A DNA stretch of 64,000 bases from the NCBI GenBank assembly GCA_004194705.1, contig SADC01001238.1, positions 1,039,258 through 1,103,257 of the forward strand, given 5' to 3'. The notes beneath the pieces are model-generated. The model ran no database searches, was not told where the DNA came from, and saw nothing but the letters and a program-made list of their open reading frames with translations. Both the position numbers and the translations under genes were made by a program. This DNA comes from Ditylenchus dipsaci (Eukaryota > Nematoda > Chromadorea > Rhabditida > Anguinidae). This document shows positions 35,231-46,046 of this stretch, in pieces. Each line of letters starts with the position of its first letter. Position 1 is the first letter of the stretch.

Positions 35231-35422
35231 AGGACCATTGCCGTCCCCGACAACGAGAATTTCAAATGTTTGAATTCGCGCGGGACAGTTCTCTTTCGCT
35301 TTCATTGTACTCTTTTGAGTCATTCGAAGCAAGTCAAAAGAGTAAAATGAAAGACGAGAGAGAACTGTCCCGCGCGAATTCAGACATTTGAAATTTTCGT
35401 TGTCGGGGACGGCAATGGCCCT
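35231..35422. mobile_element. Palindromic MITE flanked by TTAA, copy 3
   Basis: TTAA at 35227-35230 and 35423-35426. The arms AGGACCATTGCCGTC and GACGGCAATGGCCCT pair along GCGCGGGACAGTTCTCTTTC and its inverse. It has inserted inside the 33724-36951 element, so it is younger. Confidence 0.7.
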
Positions 35423-36062
35423 TTAAGCATAGGCTTGTTTTTCTTAGACGTGAGCAACTCGAAATTCATTCTGACTCTAAAAACATTTCTACAACTGCAA
35501 TAAAATACAATAAACCGGCGAGAAATACCACAGAAAATAAATGGATGGAAATATAGCACAAAATATACACACATTAGGTAAAAACTTAATCCACAAAAAG
35601 GTGTAGATCAAAAGGGTGTAGATCTATCGCGAATGGAGTGTATATCCGAGTGTATATCCACAATAAATAAGACCACATGGTTTGGTCGACCAATTGGTTT
35701 GTTTTAGTGCCTGCATCATCCAGTAAGACCGAAATTGTATTATAAAATAAAAATTTTAAAGATAGGAGTTCTTCGCAATACAAAAATATTAATTTAAATC
35801 TGGTGTAGATCAAAAGAGTGTAGATCAAAAGTGCTGTCGATCAAAAGTGTTGTAGATCAAAAGGGTGTAGATCAAAACGGCTAGAGCCATATTTACCAAA
35901 TAAAACTTTCCATGTATTATGGCGTTAACGGCCCCTCAAAAACTGCATTCTAGTGCATTAGCGAAATTCGGCGCCAAATCAAAAATTTAAAAAAACCGCT
36001 GTTTTTTAGTTTATTTTATCCAGCACTTCTGGTTTTACTTTTTTCGCTGTACCTCATGTAAG

Positions 36063-36313
36063 TTCATTGTCAAAAAAAGTTCTGCAGCTTGCTGAAGTGT
36101 CTTGTCTTGATCTTTCGATTCCTTCTCTGGAGGACCTGCTAGCTGATCGACTCCTGCTGACTTCTCCCAGTGACAGTAACGATGCTCTCTAAAGTGCTCT
36201 GGTGTCTTGGCATATGAGTGGTAAGAGTTTTGCTTGACGGTTTTTCTGAATTTATTTTTGTGCAGGATTTCTCGCTGGTTATCTTTATGCCATGCAGCAT
36301 CTCGGAGGAACTG
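36063..36313 (+). pseudogene. SMN (survival motor neuron)-like C-terminal fragment
   Basis: Exon 36063-36220 reads SLSKKVLQLAEVSCLDLSIP and SLEDLLADRLLLTSPSDSND. An in-frame TAA (36190-36192) is followed by SALVSWHMSG. After a 45-nt GT-AG intron, exon 36266-36313 continues FLAGYLYAMQHLGGT. The pattern S-x-L-x-S-W-x-M-S-G-[FY]-x-x-G-Y matches the C-terminal YG-box of SMN, which mediates self-association in the snRNP assembly complex. The internal stop and lack of upstream exons mark it as a captured, broken piece. The YG-box is short, so some doubt remains. Confidence 0.65.
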
Positions 36314-36982
36314 GTAAGCCTCAGGAACAGTGAATCAGCAAGAAAGTCACAAAAACCATGTTAAATCCTCCATTTTTTTGTCTTGAATGTTGTTGTTCTT
36401 TATTGTCGAATAAATAGCTCTTGCTCACGTGAATTTTTCGTGAAATGAATGGTATTGGTTTTAGTATGTGTTCCTAAACTATTTATTAGATGTCAGAACC
36501 TTACCACAAACCCTATGTTACAGCAAAAAAGAATCTGAAAAATTCGAATGGTGTGGTTCGGCTAAAAAAACATATTCCATGTTAGTTGTGCATGAAAAAT
36601 TGTTATAACCGTTAAAAAATGGAAACTAAATACAAAATAGGAAATAGGAAATTTTCGTTTAAAAAATTTGAATTTCATAGAAAATGTTCTTGGCGTTTTG
36701 TTTATTTTTAAATGCACTAAAATGCAGTTTTTGAGGGGCCGTGCGTTGTTGGCTTTGAGAAATAAAAACATTATAATTTTAAAAATAGTGGTGAATTGTC
36801 TCCTTTTCATTATTGGTAGTGAATAGTCTCTATTTTACTAGTGGTAGTGAATTGTCCCCATTTTAGCACTGGTAGTGAATTGTCCTTTTTAGTAATGTTA
36901 GTGAATTGTCCCAGGTAGTGAATCGGCGCGGTAGTGAATCGTCCGTGTCCGAGTAAAGTTAACTAAAATGGATTAAAATACA

Positions 36983-37250
36983 GTATACTCTCGATTTTTC
37001 GCTACTCTCAAAAAAAATTTTGCATAGGGTACCTAATTTTAGAAAATTCGCGACTAAAATCGAGATGCCTAGGTCTTAATGGTTAAATTGTTAGCATTTA
37101 TAAAAATTACCGGTAAAATAGTGATGCTCACGGTAACTTTGACTATGCCGACAAATAATTTTCAGCAAAAATCTTTAAAATTTAGTAAAAAAAGCGTCGA
37201 GCCCTATGTGGGAATGAACTTTTAGGGCGGCGTAAAATCGCAAAGTTGAC
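36983..37250. mobile_element. Pogo-like non-autonomous element
   Basis: TA-flanked ends CAGTATACTCTCGATTTTTC and GCAAAGTTGACTG, with interior CCTATGTGGGAATGAACTTT, a variant of the GGCGGGAACGAACTT block. No coding capacity. Confidence 0.55.
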
Positions 37251-37320
37251 TGTATTCAAAATTATTTTTACTCAAAAAGAAGGTTGACAATAAAACCATC
37301 GAAATTTTACACCCCAAAAC

Positions 37321-37513
37321 CAGGATGGCCAGATGCAAAATCTTCAAAGCAGGATTTTGATGTCGAAAAGCAGGATTTTGAAACAAAAAATCTGCAAAAA
37401 GCAGGAATGAACATAAAATTCCTATAAAATTCCTGCTTTTTCACTGTCAAAAAGCAGATTTCAAAACCGAAAAGCAGGAAATTCCTGCTAAAGCAGGACA
37501 TCTGGCCACCCTG
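37321..37513. mobile_element. hAT-type MITE
   Basis: Ends CAGGATGGCCAGATG and CATCTGGCCACCCTG are flanked by a nearly exact 8-bp duplication (CCCAAAAC / CCCATAAC). The interior is built of repeated AAGCAGGATTTTG. It lies immediately upstream of the first recognised LAPTM-like exon. Confidence 0.75.
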
Positions 37514-37549
37514 CCCATAACGTTAGCCGAAAAAAGCATCAAATTTTAG

Positions 37550-40500
37550 GAGGGCAACCCGAAATACCGCGTCTGCTGCAGACTATTCCACGTGAAGGAT
37601 GTAATAGTCGCCCTCACGATCTTCAAAACCTTATTTGTGGTCATTTTCGTCGCTTGGAGACTGGCTCAATCCTCCAGTTTTGCTGTGCTCACACTAGGTA
37701 GCCTTTTGGAAAAGCCATTATTCCCTACGAAAACCCACGAAATAACTAATTTTAGCAAGTATTTTCGGCCTTTCCATGATTCTGAGCAGTTATGGGTTTC
37801 TGGTTATTGGAGTTGTGATCAAAAGATACACGTTGCTAATTCCCTACTTCACCCTTTGCGTGCTCTTGATCCTTATCCTCATGATGAAATTATTTGTAGA
37901 GGTCATGAGCACAGCGAACACCAAAGATACATTACAGAGCAGGCAAATGAAGAGGATAGGAGCTCAGGTTAGTCCATTTGGTGATTGAGTAAAGTATAAT
38001 ACCAATGTTTCTAGACTTTTGTGGTGATGGTGGAGATATACTCAGTTTATTTGGTCTGGAAAGTCTTCAACTACATAACAGATTCTTACATGGAAGACGA
38101 GTATCTCATGACCAAGAGACTGAGTGACCGAAGAGAGCAATATTTCATGGTAAGGCATACACGATAACGTCTAAGCACAAAATAGCTACAGTCGAATCTC
38201 GCCATATTAGTCACCTTAGGGACCGACCACTACAAAGAAGGAGACCACTATACAAAATACAAAAAAACCCATAACCATGGACGTAGCCAGGAAATCAAAA
38301 AGAATACTGACAAGGGGCACCACACCGGAAAAAACTTTTTAAGGCCATTTCACCTACACCGTTTTTCAACTTTCAATGGGTAAACAATCTGACAAGGGGG
38401 ACGTGTCCCCTGGCTTCGCCCATGCCCACAACCAACTCACAACACAACCTGTGCTAACTACTGTAGGGCGGGGTCACTATAGAGAGACTCGACTGTACTG
38501 GATAAGAGACCTTAGTAAAGCAACGAAAAATCGGCTACCAGACAATTTCGAATATTTTTGGAAAATGTCGGCCGACATTTTCCAAAAATATTGGCAATTG
38601 TCTGGTAGCCGAAAAATGGCTCACCTTGAGACTGGCATTAATTTTTCTGAAATCAATTGATTCTGGCAAAAATTAATTCTGGAAAAAATTCAAACTGACA
38701 ATAATTGGTCTTGACCAGATTTTTTTTGAATAAATTTGTTTGGTAGTTAAATGTTCATGCAAATAATTGTTTTCGATTTATATTAAACTGTAAATAATTG
38801 GAAATCGGGTTTGATAGGACCGAAATTACGATTTCAGCAACCTGAACCCCAAATATTTGAGTAGGTACTACTTGGATAGGATATCCTTCTCGGTGGACTG
38901 GGAAATCAAATTTATTAAATCAAAAAACAAATAATCTCATCACATGTAAAATCCTGTGGGAAATCGAGTTTGTTAAGACTAAAAGTTTGATTTCACCCAA
39001 CCGAACCCCGAAATCCAGGGTAGTTACCACCTGGTCAGGACTGATAGCGAATTTGGGGTACGGGAGTAATACCCCTACCCTTTACCCCCTTCATATTCGC
39101 TACGACCAAAGTCGCTACGGGTTAAAGGGTAGAGGGTAGAGAAGAAGGGGTACTGTTACCCCTACCCCATAACCCATAGCGAATATTGCAAGGGTAAGGG
39201 GTAAGGGGTAATCAAACGACTATTTGCTACGAGGTAGAGGGTAAAGGGTAGGGTAAAGGGTAAGAGGTACAACTATTCGCTACCGATAAGGTAGGGTGGG
39301 AGTAAAGGGTAGAACTATTGATTAACAAAATGGAAGTAGGGAGTAAAGGGTAGAACTATTGATTACCAAGGGGGTAAAATCAGGGTGGTCATTGTACAAT
39401 TCACCCAAACCAAAACTAATCGTTTTTGACAAACATGACAACCATCCACGGCAACACCGTCTAATGTAGGGTATAACCCTTTCTGCTACTTGAAAGTTAA
39501 AGCAAGGTCAAAGGGCGCAGGCAAAACAATTCGACAAAACTATCATCAAGTCTACATTAATTACGACACTCACTCTTTTATTCAACAAAGCCAACAAAAC
39601 GAAATTCACGAGCACCCATACATATCAAATCCAATCAGATCAACGTCATCATCTGAGAATTCTTCCGGCTCTTTCTTGATAACCATCGGCTTTGGAGACG
39701 GATCGCTTCGCAGGATTATGATCTCTTCTTTGATTTCCGGCACAAGTTGGATGGCAGGCTCAACGACTGGTTTCAGTATGGTGCTTTTCTGGACCTCACT
39801 CAGCTGACTCATGAAAAATTGCGTCATGGCCTCGACAGCGATTGAAATCTGAAATGTAGAGCATGTAAGATAAGCATTGAACAGAGCAATAGATATCACT
39901 TACTCGTGGCAATAGGGCGGACACAACCTCTTGATTTGCCTTCTGTTGGAGGAGAACCTGGCGCTGCAATTCGATAATATCCCCACTGTCCTGCTTTTCG
40001 GTTTCCACACGACGACGCTTTCCACTCAACAAAGGACCATGTTGCTTTGTAGCTGAAGTAGGAGTGGATGGAGGTGCATTCTGCGAAGAGAAAGAAGTAG
40101 AAATAACCTAAACAATAAATATCGCCAAACATAGTCAAAATAAGCAATATTGACAAAATTAACTCACCCTTGTCACACCTGTTTCCTTTCCGCGGTCAAC
40201 CCCTTGAACGAATGAGAGGATCCGTAGATATCCAACAACGGCGCGAACTTGCTTTGTGGTAGCGGCTTTCCTCCACCGGTCCCTTTGTTGTGCCTATAGA
40301 ATGATGGTGAGTGAAATAAAGTATATTGAATGGTTGCTCACTTGGTAAGCTCAACCTGATACTTCTTTGCTTGGCCACGTTCGTACTTCCAATGATTCAT
40401 GACTTGAAGAGGCTCTAATTTTAGTCCGGTGCCTTCGAAAGCAGCATTGAGATCTTTTGTCACATTCGCCCACCCAACTTTGCGAGAAATATTCGCGTCG

Positions 40501-43500
40501 GCGACTCTTGATCCCGGCTGAAGCTTCTCCAAATAAGCGGCCACCAACTCGCGCAACTTTTCTTCCACTTCCGGCGTGAATACACTAGACATTCTGTAAA
40601 AACTCTGAAATGAAGCAAGCTCCTTTCACAACATTCTGAGCAGCATTTAATGAGACGCAGCATTTAATTAAGAGGTATCAAGGTATTTAAATATCATTTA
40701 TTTACCACACCCCCAACATTCAACGAACAAAATTCTCCTGCACAATAATATCACGAACAACAGTTCCCGCCGGTCTTCTTCCGACAATAGCGACTTCTTC
40801 CACTGCCTCCTCATCGCCGGAATCTTCGTCGCTGTCGTCTTCCACTTCCTCATCCACCCAGACCATTCGCCGCTCGATTGCAATGTTGTAGAGCACGCAG
40901 GATGAGAGAATGGCAGCCGGCACCTCGGATAGCTTCAGACGAATCTCGCCATGCATTAGGCTGAACTTCTTTTTCCACTGCCCGATCCGCTGCTCTACTC
41001 GAACTCTAGTCTTCTTGTGGGCGATGTTGTATCTAGAAAAGATAAATGGATGTCCTAGAAAATGAGGCAGTCAGTAGATAATCACCAACCTGATTCGATC
41101 TTCACGAGTCGGTCTTGAAAAGGGAGTCATCAACCAAGCTTTGCAGGCGTATCCGCTATCTCCGAGCAGTAGTCCAGGGATTTGGCCAGCTTCGAAAGCA
41201 TCCAAAGCAGGCTTGTCCGCAACACATGAGAATCGTGAGCACATCCCGGCTGAGTAACGACAACATTTGTGAAACGCCCATCACAATCGACCACAACCTA
41301 GGGGTACAGGAAATTAAATGCCATAATGAGAATACGAAATTGATAATTACTGCACCTGAACATTGATCGAATGCCTGTTCTTGCGATTGACGTAATCCAT
41401 CTCGATTTCTTGCGGAGGAGAGACAATGTGAACATGGGTGCCATCTATGAGACCAACCACCCTCGGAAATTCAGCAATAGATTGGAAGGCACGAGCATTA
41501 CGTTGATACTCCTAAGCGACGGCAAATAATCGGAGAGAATTATTTATTAAGCACAATTTACCTCCACCGTACTCGACATGTAGATGAATTCATTCGCTCG
41601 AGAAGCCAAAGCATTTGTCACCCTCTTGATTGCCATTGAAACTGAATTTTGAGCAACTCGGAAGGCCCTTGCGATGTGCAGCTGGAAGGTATTCGAGGCG
41701 ATATATTAAAGGGCGATGCAGACTTGAACCTCCGTCGGAATCTTGCCACCGTTGCGAACATCTCCCTGCAGATGACCGTCCACCAAGCTTGCAATGTACT
41801 GAAATAAAAATATAAAAAAATAGAAGAGAAAGTTAGTCAACCAACCCTGATTCCTTCACGATCAAATCGGTAGCGGCGAACGAGCTCATCATCACCCAAT
41901 TCATCGACCGGATTCCACGCTTCTTGTCGCTCAATTCTCCTCGGAACTCGAATTTGCATGAAGGCAGCCATTCTAAACGTAAAAATAGTGAAAAGCAGGC
42001 ACAAAATCCATTAAGAACAACAACAAGAATCAAGGAAACGAGAGGCAACTCGTTCAAAGCAAGGGAACAATGAAACGAATAGAAAAACGAGAATTCGGTC
42101 AAAAATGCCGAAATAATACGTTTTTCATGATTTTGAGCAAATAGTAGCTCTAAACAGTCATTTAAAAAAGAAATACAGAAAAAGTTTGAGGGGGTAGAAT
42201 CTTTAACCACCCCCTGCAAGGGGTAGAGATTTTAGGTCAAAAAGTGTACCCCGGGGTAAAGGGTAGAGTTGGTAGCGAATAGTTGGGGGTAGAACTATTC
42301 GCTACCGAGGGGGTAGGGGTAGGGGTAATACCCTACCCTTTACCCTCTACCCGTGGTATTCGCTACCAAAATCAGGGGGTAGGGGGTAAAGGGTAATAGG
42401 GGGTAGAGACTATTCGCTACCACCCAACTATTCGCTACCATTATTCGCTACGGGTTAATGAAGGGGGTAAGGGGTAAAGGTAGAGGGTAGGGGTATTACT
42501 CCCGTACCCCCAAATTCGCTATCAGTCCAGGTGGATATCCATATGGATGGCCTAAAAATAAAATTTTCAAAAATCAAAATACAAACACTTTTCTTTATTC
42601 AAAATTGTGTGGAGAATTGGGTTTGTTAAGACCAAAGTGTGATTTTATCGACCCAGACCCCAAAACCCGAAATGGGTACCTTCTGGTCAGGTGGATATCC
42701 ATTTACATGAGTTAACCGAATAGATCCATACCAAATTGGTCTAAACACGAATTGGCCCACACATGAATTGATCCGTATTTTTAAAATTTGTGCATTTTTA
42801 ACAATTTTTCGGGAATTTAATTTTTTTGAACCAACCAAACCAAGTGGTCGTCTACTTGGATCAAAATTTTTTTACGTTTTTCATGTTCCAAAACCTGTTT
42901 TCTGAACTAATTCGGGCATGCTGAAGATGGTTTGATAGTAGTAAAATGCCGCTTTGTCGGGTATTTTTTTAGTTTTGGCAAATAATTGATTCTGGTGAAA
43001 TCAATTATTCCCAAAACTCAAAAAATACCCGAGAAAACGTCATTTTACCACTATCAAATCATCTTCAGCATGCCCGAATTAGTTCAGAAAACAGGTTTTG
43101 GAGCATGAAAAACGTAAAAAAAATTTGATCCAAGTGGACGACCACTTGGTTTAGTTGGTACGTGGATTATCCAGTAAAACTGAGGTTGGGTCATAGAAAA
43201 AAACATTTAAAACGATGGTAGTTCTTCACAAGACAAAAATATTACTATCTTTTTGGGGGTCTGGGTGGGTGAAACCGGGGTTTTAGTCCCTAACAAACCC
43301 AATTAGTAACACGATTTAACGTATGATAGGACGATTTGTTTCAGAATCTGACTCAATTTTTTTCAGGTCATCCAGGCCCAAAAGAAACCAAATTAATACA
43401 CAACCATTTTTTACTGGAATCTTTAATTTCGAAACCATTTTTGCTAATACAAGTTTTATTCAAAAAAAATCTGGTCAAGACCAATTATTGTCAGTTTGAA

Positions 43501-43878
43501 TTTTTTCCAGAATTAATTTTTGCCAGAATCAATTGATTTCAGAAAAATTAATGCCAGTCTCAAGGTGAGCCCGAAAAATCTATTACCCAAGATTTATTTT
43601 TTCCATTAGCAAAAGCAATAACCAAATTAAAATTACAGGATCTTGGAATTTCCAGTAGGAAACCAAAACTAGTGAAAATCTCAATTGACAATCCACTGTT
43701 ATCCACTGCCACAGCTAGCTTAATAATCAACCAGATGAAACCGGCACTGAAAAAAGCTCTTCCTCAGGATGAGAACAAGTACTACACATCATTCAACACC
43801 GTTCAGGCGGGCGTGGATGGCAATACGCAGAAGATTAGTTCAATCACCAATACTGAATCAACTAAGTCAGAAGCCTTT
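37550..43878 (+). CDS. LAPTM-like four-helix lysosomal membrane protein (N-terminus not found)
   Basis: Exons 37550-37697, 37756-37967, 38015-38149 and 43639-43878 join in one frame with GT-AG splice sites and a TGA stop, giving about 244 residues. The first exon has KYRVCCRLFHVKD, resembling the CC-x2-CHVRT start of LAPTM4/5, then a hydrophobic helix. Two helices follow in exon two (LSMILSSYGFLVIGVVI and LLIPYFTLCVLLILILMM) and one in exon three (VVMVEIYSVYLVWKVF). LAPTM proteins sit in endosomal or lysosomal membranes and act in sorting through C-terminal PY motifs. The tail encoded by the last exon is hydrophilic and shows no clear PY motif, which weakens the assignment. The last exon is joined by phase and proximity across a 5.5-kb intron holding a Harbinger transposon. 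An upstream exon is expected; a GT donor at 33713 beside the 33724 element is a candidate, but its frame does not fit. Confidence 0.55.
38191..38494. mobile_element. Pogo-like element in the LAPTM-like intron
   Basis: Ends ACAGTCGAATCTCGCC and GAGACTCGACTGT. The interior has GGGACCGACCACTAC and a mirrored GGCGGGGTCACTAT. Downstream, 38560-38615 is a perfect-looking hairpin around GGCCGACATTTTCC. Confidence 0.55.
38617..39035. repeat. Left arm of a large palindrome split by the Harbinger element
   Basis: CTCACCTTGAGACTGGCATT and following sequence are inverted at about 43450-43575. The right arm (42531-43575) is longer and has an internal foldback centred near 43000 (AATTGATTCTGGTGAAATCA) shared with 23570-24020. 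Confidence 0.6.
39606..40592 (-). CDS. Harbinger SANT/Myb-like DNA-binding protein
   Basis: Four exons (40592-40342, 40293-40179, 40080-39904, 39848-39606) with GT-AG introns of 48, 98 and 55 nt give a complete 261-residue frame ending in TGA. The N-terminal part (FTPEVEEKLRELVAAYLEKL ... WANVTKDLNAAFEGTGLKL, QVMNHWKYERGQAKKY) looks like a Myb/SANT-like trihelix module. The middle has KRRRVETEKQD, a likely nuclear signal, then a glutamine/leucine-rich helix (IELQRQVLLQQKANQEV). The C-terminus is acidic with an IKKEPEEF SUMO-type site. In characterised Harbingers this partner helps the transposase enter the nucleus and bind the ends. All frames are intact, unlike the transposase. Confidence 0.88.
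40720..41971 (-). pseudogene. Harbinger DDE transposase (HARBI1-like), disrupted
   Basis: Five exons: 41971-41846, 41798-41562, 41511-41356, 41297-41090 and 41032-40720, with introns of 47-58 nt. The start MAAFMQIRVPRRIERQEAWN is followed by a helix-turn-helix-like region (FRVAQNSVSMAIKRVTNALA). The DDE residues are visible: D in GLIDGTHVHI (exon 3), D in LLLGDSGYACKAWLMTPF (exon 4) and E in RVRVEQRIGQWKKKFSLMHG (exon 5). The C-terminus is strongly acidic. Exon 2 has an in-frame TAA (41706-41708) in VCIAL*YIASNTFQL; the family often has Gln or Arg there, so CAA to TAA is a simple explanation. Exon 4 lacks one base in a C run near 41208-41214. It is either recently inactivated or partly mis-sequenced. 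Confidence 0.9.
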
Positions 43879-44480
43879 TGAAAGAAGTAGAAAAATTGCA
43901 TAACCAGAGATAACGTATATATTTCTCGGGGCTGAGAATTGAGAAGTTCCCCTCAATTTTTTTTGCAATTTTCTTCGAGTTACCCATCTTGAGTCGCGCA
44001 AGTGGCGCGTCAATTTTTTCGCTCTTCTTTTTTGCGCTCTGCTTTTGCACTCTCGTTTTTATTAATATTTTTTTGTTCAGGTGCGCTAGCAATCGACAGC
44101 CATGAACATCATCAGAAACGTTTTGCAGGATATTGGTGGATTTTACCGTTAACACGCATTTTCACCGCCGGGTCATTTCACCGCCTGTATCATTCCACCG
44201 CCGGGTCATTTCACCGCCTGTATCTGTTCATTTTTTTAAGTCCGATTTTGTATTTATTCATTTTTCTGTGTTTTTTTTGAAAATCGATATTTACTTTAAA
44301 TATAAAAATTTAGCAATCTGATGGATGCTAATATAGAGCTCGTGTATAAAGAGTTAGCCCTTATCCCGGACCATGTACCCCCAAAGGGTCAGCCCTTATC
44401 CCAGACCATGTACCCACAAAGGGGCTTCCTATTGAATTAGGTTGCCTGCCGAAGGCAGGCAGGTAGAAGGAGAAGAATCT
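43879..44480. other. Downstream of LAPTM-like gene; short tandem repeats
   Basis: CACCGCCGGGTCATTTCACC repeats at 44150-44220 and a duplicated GCCCTTATCCCGGACCATGT block at 44355-44420. I see no gene; part is probably the 3' UTR of the LAPTM-like gene. Confidence 0.4.
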
Positions 44481-44489
44481 GAGGGAGCT

Positions 44490-44690
44490 TCGAGGGAAAC
44501 GTTCTTTGAGGGGAAACGGCCTTTGAGGGGAAACGGCCTTGAGGGGAAACGTCCTTTGAGGGGAAACGTCCTTTGAGGGGAAACGGCCTTTGAGGGGAAG
44601 GGGCTTTTAGGGGAAACGGCCTTGAGGGGAAACGTCCTTTGAGGGGAAACGTCCTTGAGGGGAAACGTCCTTTGAGGGGAAACAGGGCGG
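44490..44690. repeat. Minisatellite of a 17-18-bp unit
   Basis: About 11 units of GGGGAAACG(G/T)CCTTTGA, some lacking a T, just past the 3' end of HIKESHI. Open frames through it are incidental. Confidence 0.85.
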
Positions 44691-44856
44691 ACCCTCCTAA
44701 ATTCAATATGGATCTAATTCTCATTATACCGGTCACTAATCACCATCACCTAGCAATAAGTTCAAATAAAGGCTTTATTACCGAGGTCAAACTGTGTCAA
44801 CTCCACAAAAGAGCAATATCACAATCACTGGAGCAACTAACAACACTTTTGTAGAT

Positions 44857-46046
44857 TTAGTCAGACATGTTCTTCCAGAAATTCGGGTTGATTTGAAGAC
44901 GACGCTGGAAGGTGCTAAACCACTCTTGAACTTTGCTCAAAGGCACCACTTCTTGTCGAGCAGAACCATTGCCCATGGAAGAGAAGGTGGACTGACTTGG
45001 CATTGCGATGGCGAATGACTGCATAGCGTTGAGAAAGTTACGCAACATTTTTTCCGTGAACTCTGCAACGGCTGACTAAAACAGAGTGATTAACCAAGAT
45101 CTAGAAACCGTTTGTTGAAGAGTGCAACCTGCTGAGAAGCTTGTGACCCCTGTGCCGGCACCCTTGATTCAATTGTAGTGAGTGGCTCAACCATGATACC
45201 GATTTGAGCACTTGCTACCAAGGCATTTATGTTGCTGAAAGAGCCAGAAGAGGCAAACATTGATGAGGACGAACCATTTTGACCGCTAGCCCCCTTGTTT
45301 AGCTGAAGTAATAAAGATTTTACAACAGAAGAGGCTAAATAAACAAGGGCAGTGTACCTGAGATATCCTGAAGATCGCACTTGCCTTAGAATTGCTGATG
45401 TGCCCAAGATAATTCCAGTCCCCAGCAGTTGATCCAACGTTCTGCCATCGGATGTAAACTGAAAGAGAGAAAGTAAGCGTGAGGTTTGCATCGAATTTAT
45501 CACTTGAATCATTTTATCATTTGAATCATTTTGTCATTTTTCATTTGGATTGTGCGACTACTAAACTACCGAGTCCAGTGGTCTTTTGTATGGCTCGGCC
45601 CTGATGTTCGTCGACTATGAAATAAAAAAGTTATTCTCTAGCACAGCATAAATACTCAGATCCATCATAAGGCGGATGGAAGGAGCTAATCATGGTGCGG
45701 TTTTCACTAAAATTTTTGTTTGGAATGGCTGCGAAAGAAATTATACCTGAACCTCCCAATAGATCCGGAAACGGGGATACACCAGTCAAAAACACCACGA
45801 TATGATTTATGGAGTCGGAATTACTGACTTCTGCCACGAATTCTGTTTCACCAGCCTGCACAAAGTTTGTTTGAAGCTAAAAATTATAGGTTACAAGGAG
45901 CGCAAAAATAAGATAGTCCAGCCTCTTCCAAAACCAGTTTTCCGGACAATTGAACAGACCATCGAAAATCCCAGTCAAAAAATTAAAACAAACCCACTAA
46001 CCAATCTTCCCGCGACGATAATACCGAAAACATTGCTTGTCGCCAT
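44857..46046 (-). CDS. HIKESHI: Hikeshi, HSP70 nuclear import carrier
   Basis: Five exons join without a frame break: 46046-46002, 45876-45747, 45458-45358, 45302-45129 and 45075-44857, giving 222 residues and a TAA stop. The protein starts MATSNVFGIIVAGRL, matching the MFGCLVAGRLV start of Hikeshi. It continues with SINHIVVFLTGVSPFPDLLG (family SINHVVVFxLGxxPFP), WNYLGHISNSKASAIFRIS, AQIGIMVEPL and a C-terminal EFTEKMLRNFLNAMQSFA ... WFSTFQRRLQINPNFWKN, close to the family ending FQRRLxxNPxFW. Hikeshi carries ATP-bound HSP70 through nuclear pores during heat stress. Length is slightly above the vertebrate protein because of a Ser/Gly-rich insert before AQIGI. Identity is secure. Confidence 0.95.

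Larger units (their letters stand above)
33724..36951. mobile_element. MULE/Foldback-like element with tandem-array TIRs carrying SMN-like and ULP1-like fragments
   Basis: Bounded by an exact 10-bp direct repeat, AGTAAAGTTA (33714-33723 and 36952-36961). The right end reads outward as GTCCGTGTCCG, the same terminus as the element at 20948-23114. The arms are tandem GGTAGTGAATTGTCC units, inverted at 33730-33860 and 36787-36945, and include a shared GCCGATTCACTACC unit. Inside are a plus-strand coding fragment (33965-34147), a minus-strand ULP1-like fragment (34722-35009), a TTAA MITE (35231-35422), GTGTAGATCAAAA repeats (35590-35880) and a plus-strand SMN-like fragment (36063-36313). No transposase is seen. 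Confidence 0.8.
39039..42527 (-). mobile_element. PIF/Harbinger transposon with two genes
   Basis: TIRs start GACTGATAGCGAATTTGGGG and end with the inverse, and are flanked by the 3-bp duplication CAG (39036-39038, 42528-42530). The empty site TGGTCAGGTGGATATCC can be read intact nearby at about 42685-42701. About 350 bp inside each TIR are tandem variants of GGGTAGAGGGTAAAGGGTAG and AACTATTCGCTACC, plausible transposase-binding sites. Both genes are on the minus strand: a SANT/Myb-like protein (intact) and a HARBI1-type DDE transposase (one stop, one frameshift). The 3-bp duplication, gene pair and DDE motifs together define PIF/Harbinger. It lies in the last intron of the LAPTM-like gene, in the opposite orientation. 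Confidence 0.92.

Noticed and set aside
39490..39807. Plus-strand open frame over the Harbinger region
   Set aside because: It is the antisense shadow of the last SANT exon.
41706..41708. Possible alternative nuclear code with TAA/TAG as glutamine
   Set aside because: Single TAA or TAG codons interrupt the transposase, SMN-like and unknown fragments where Gln might fit. However, HIKESHI ends with TAA exactly where its family ends, the ULP1 fragment has TGA instead, and these are degenerate copies. The standard code explains the data.
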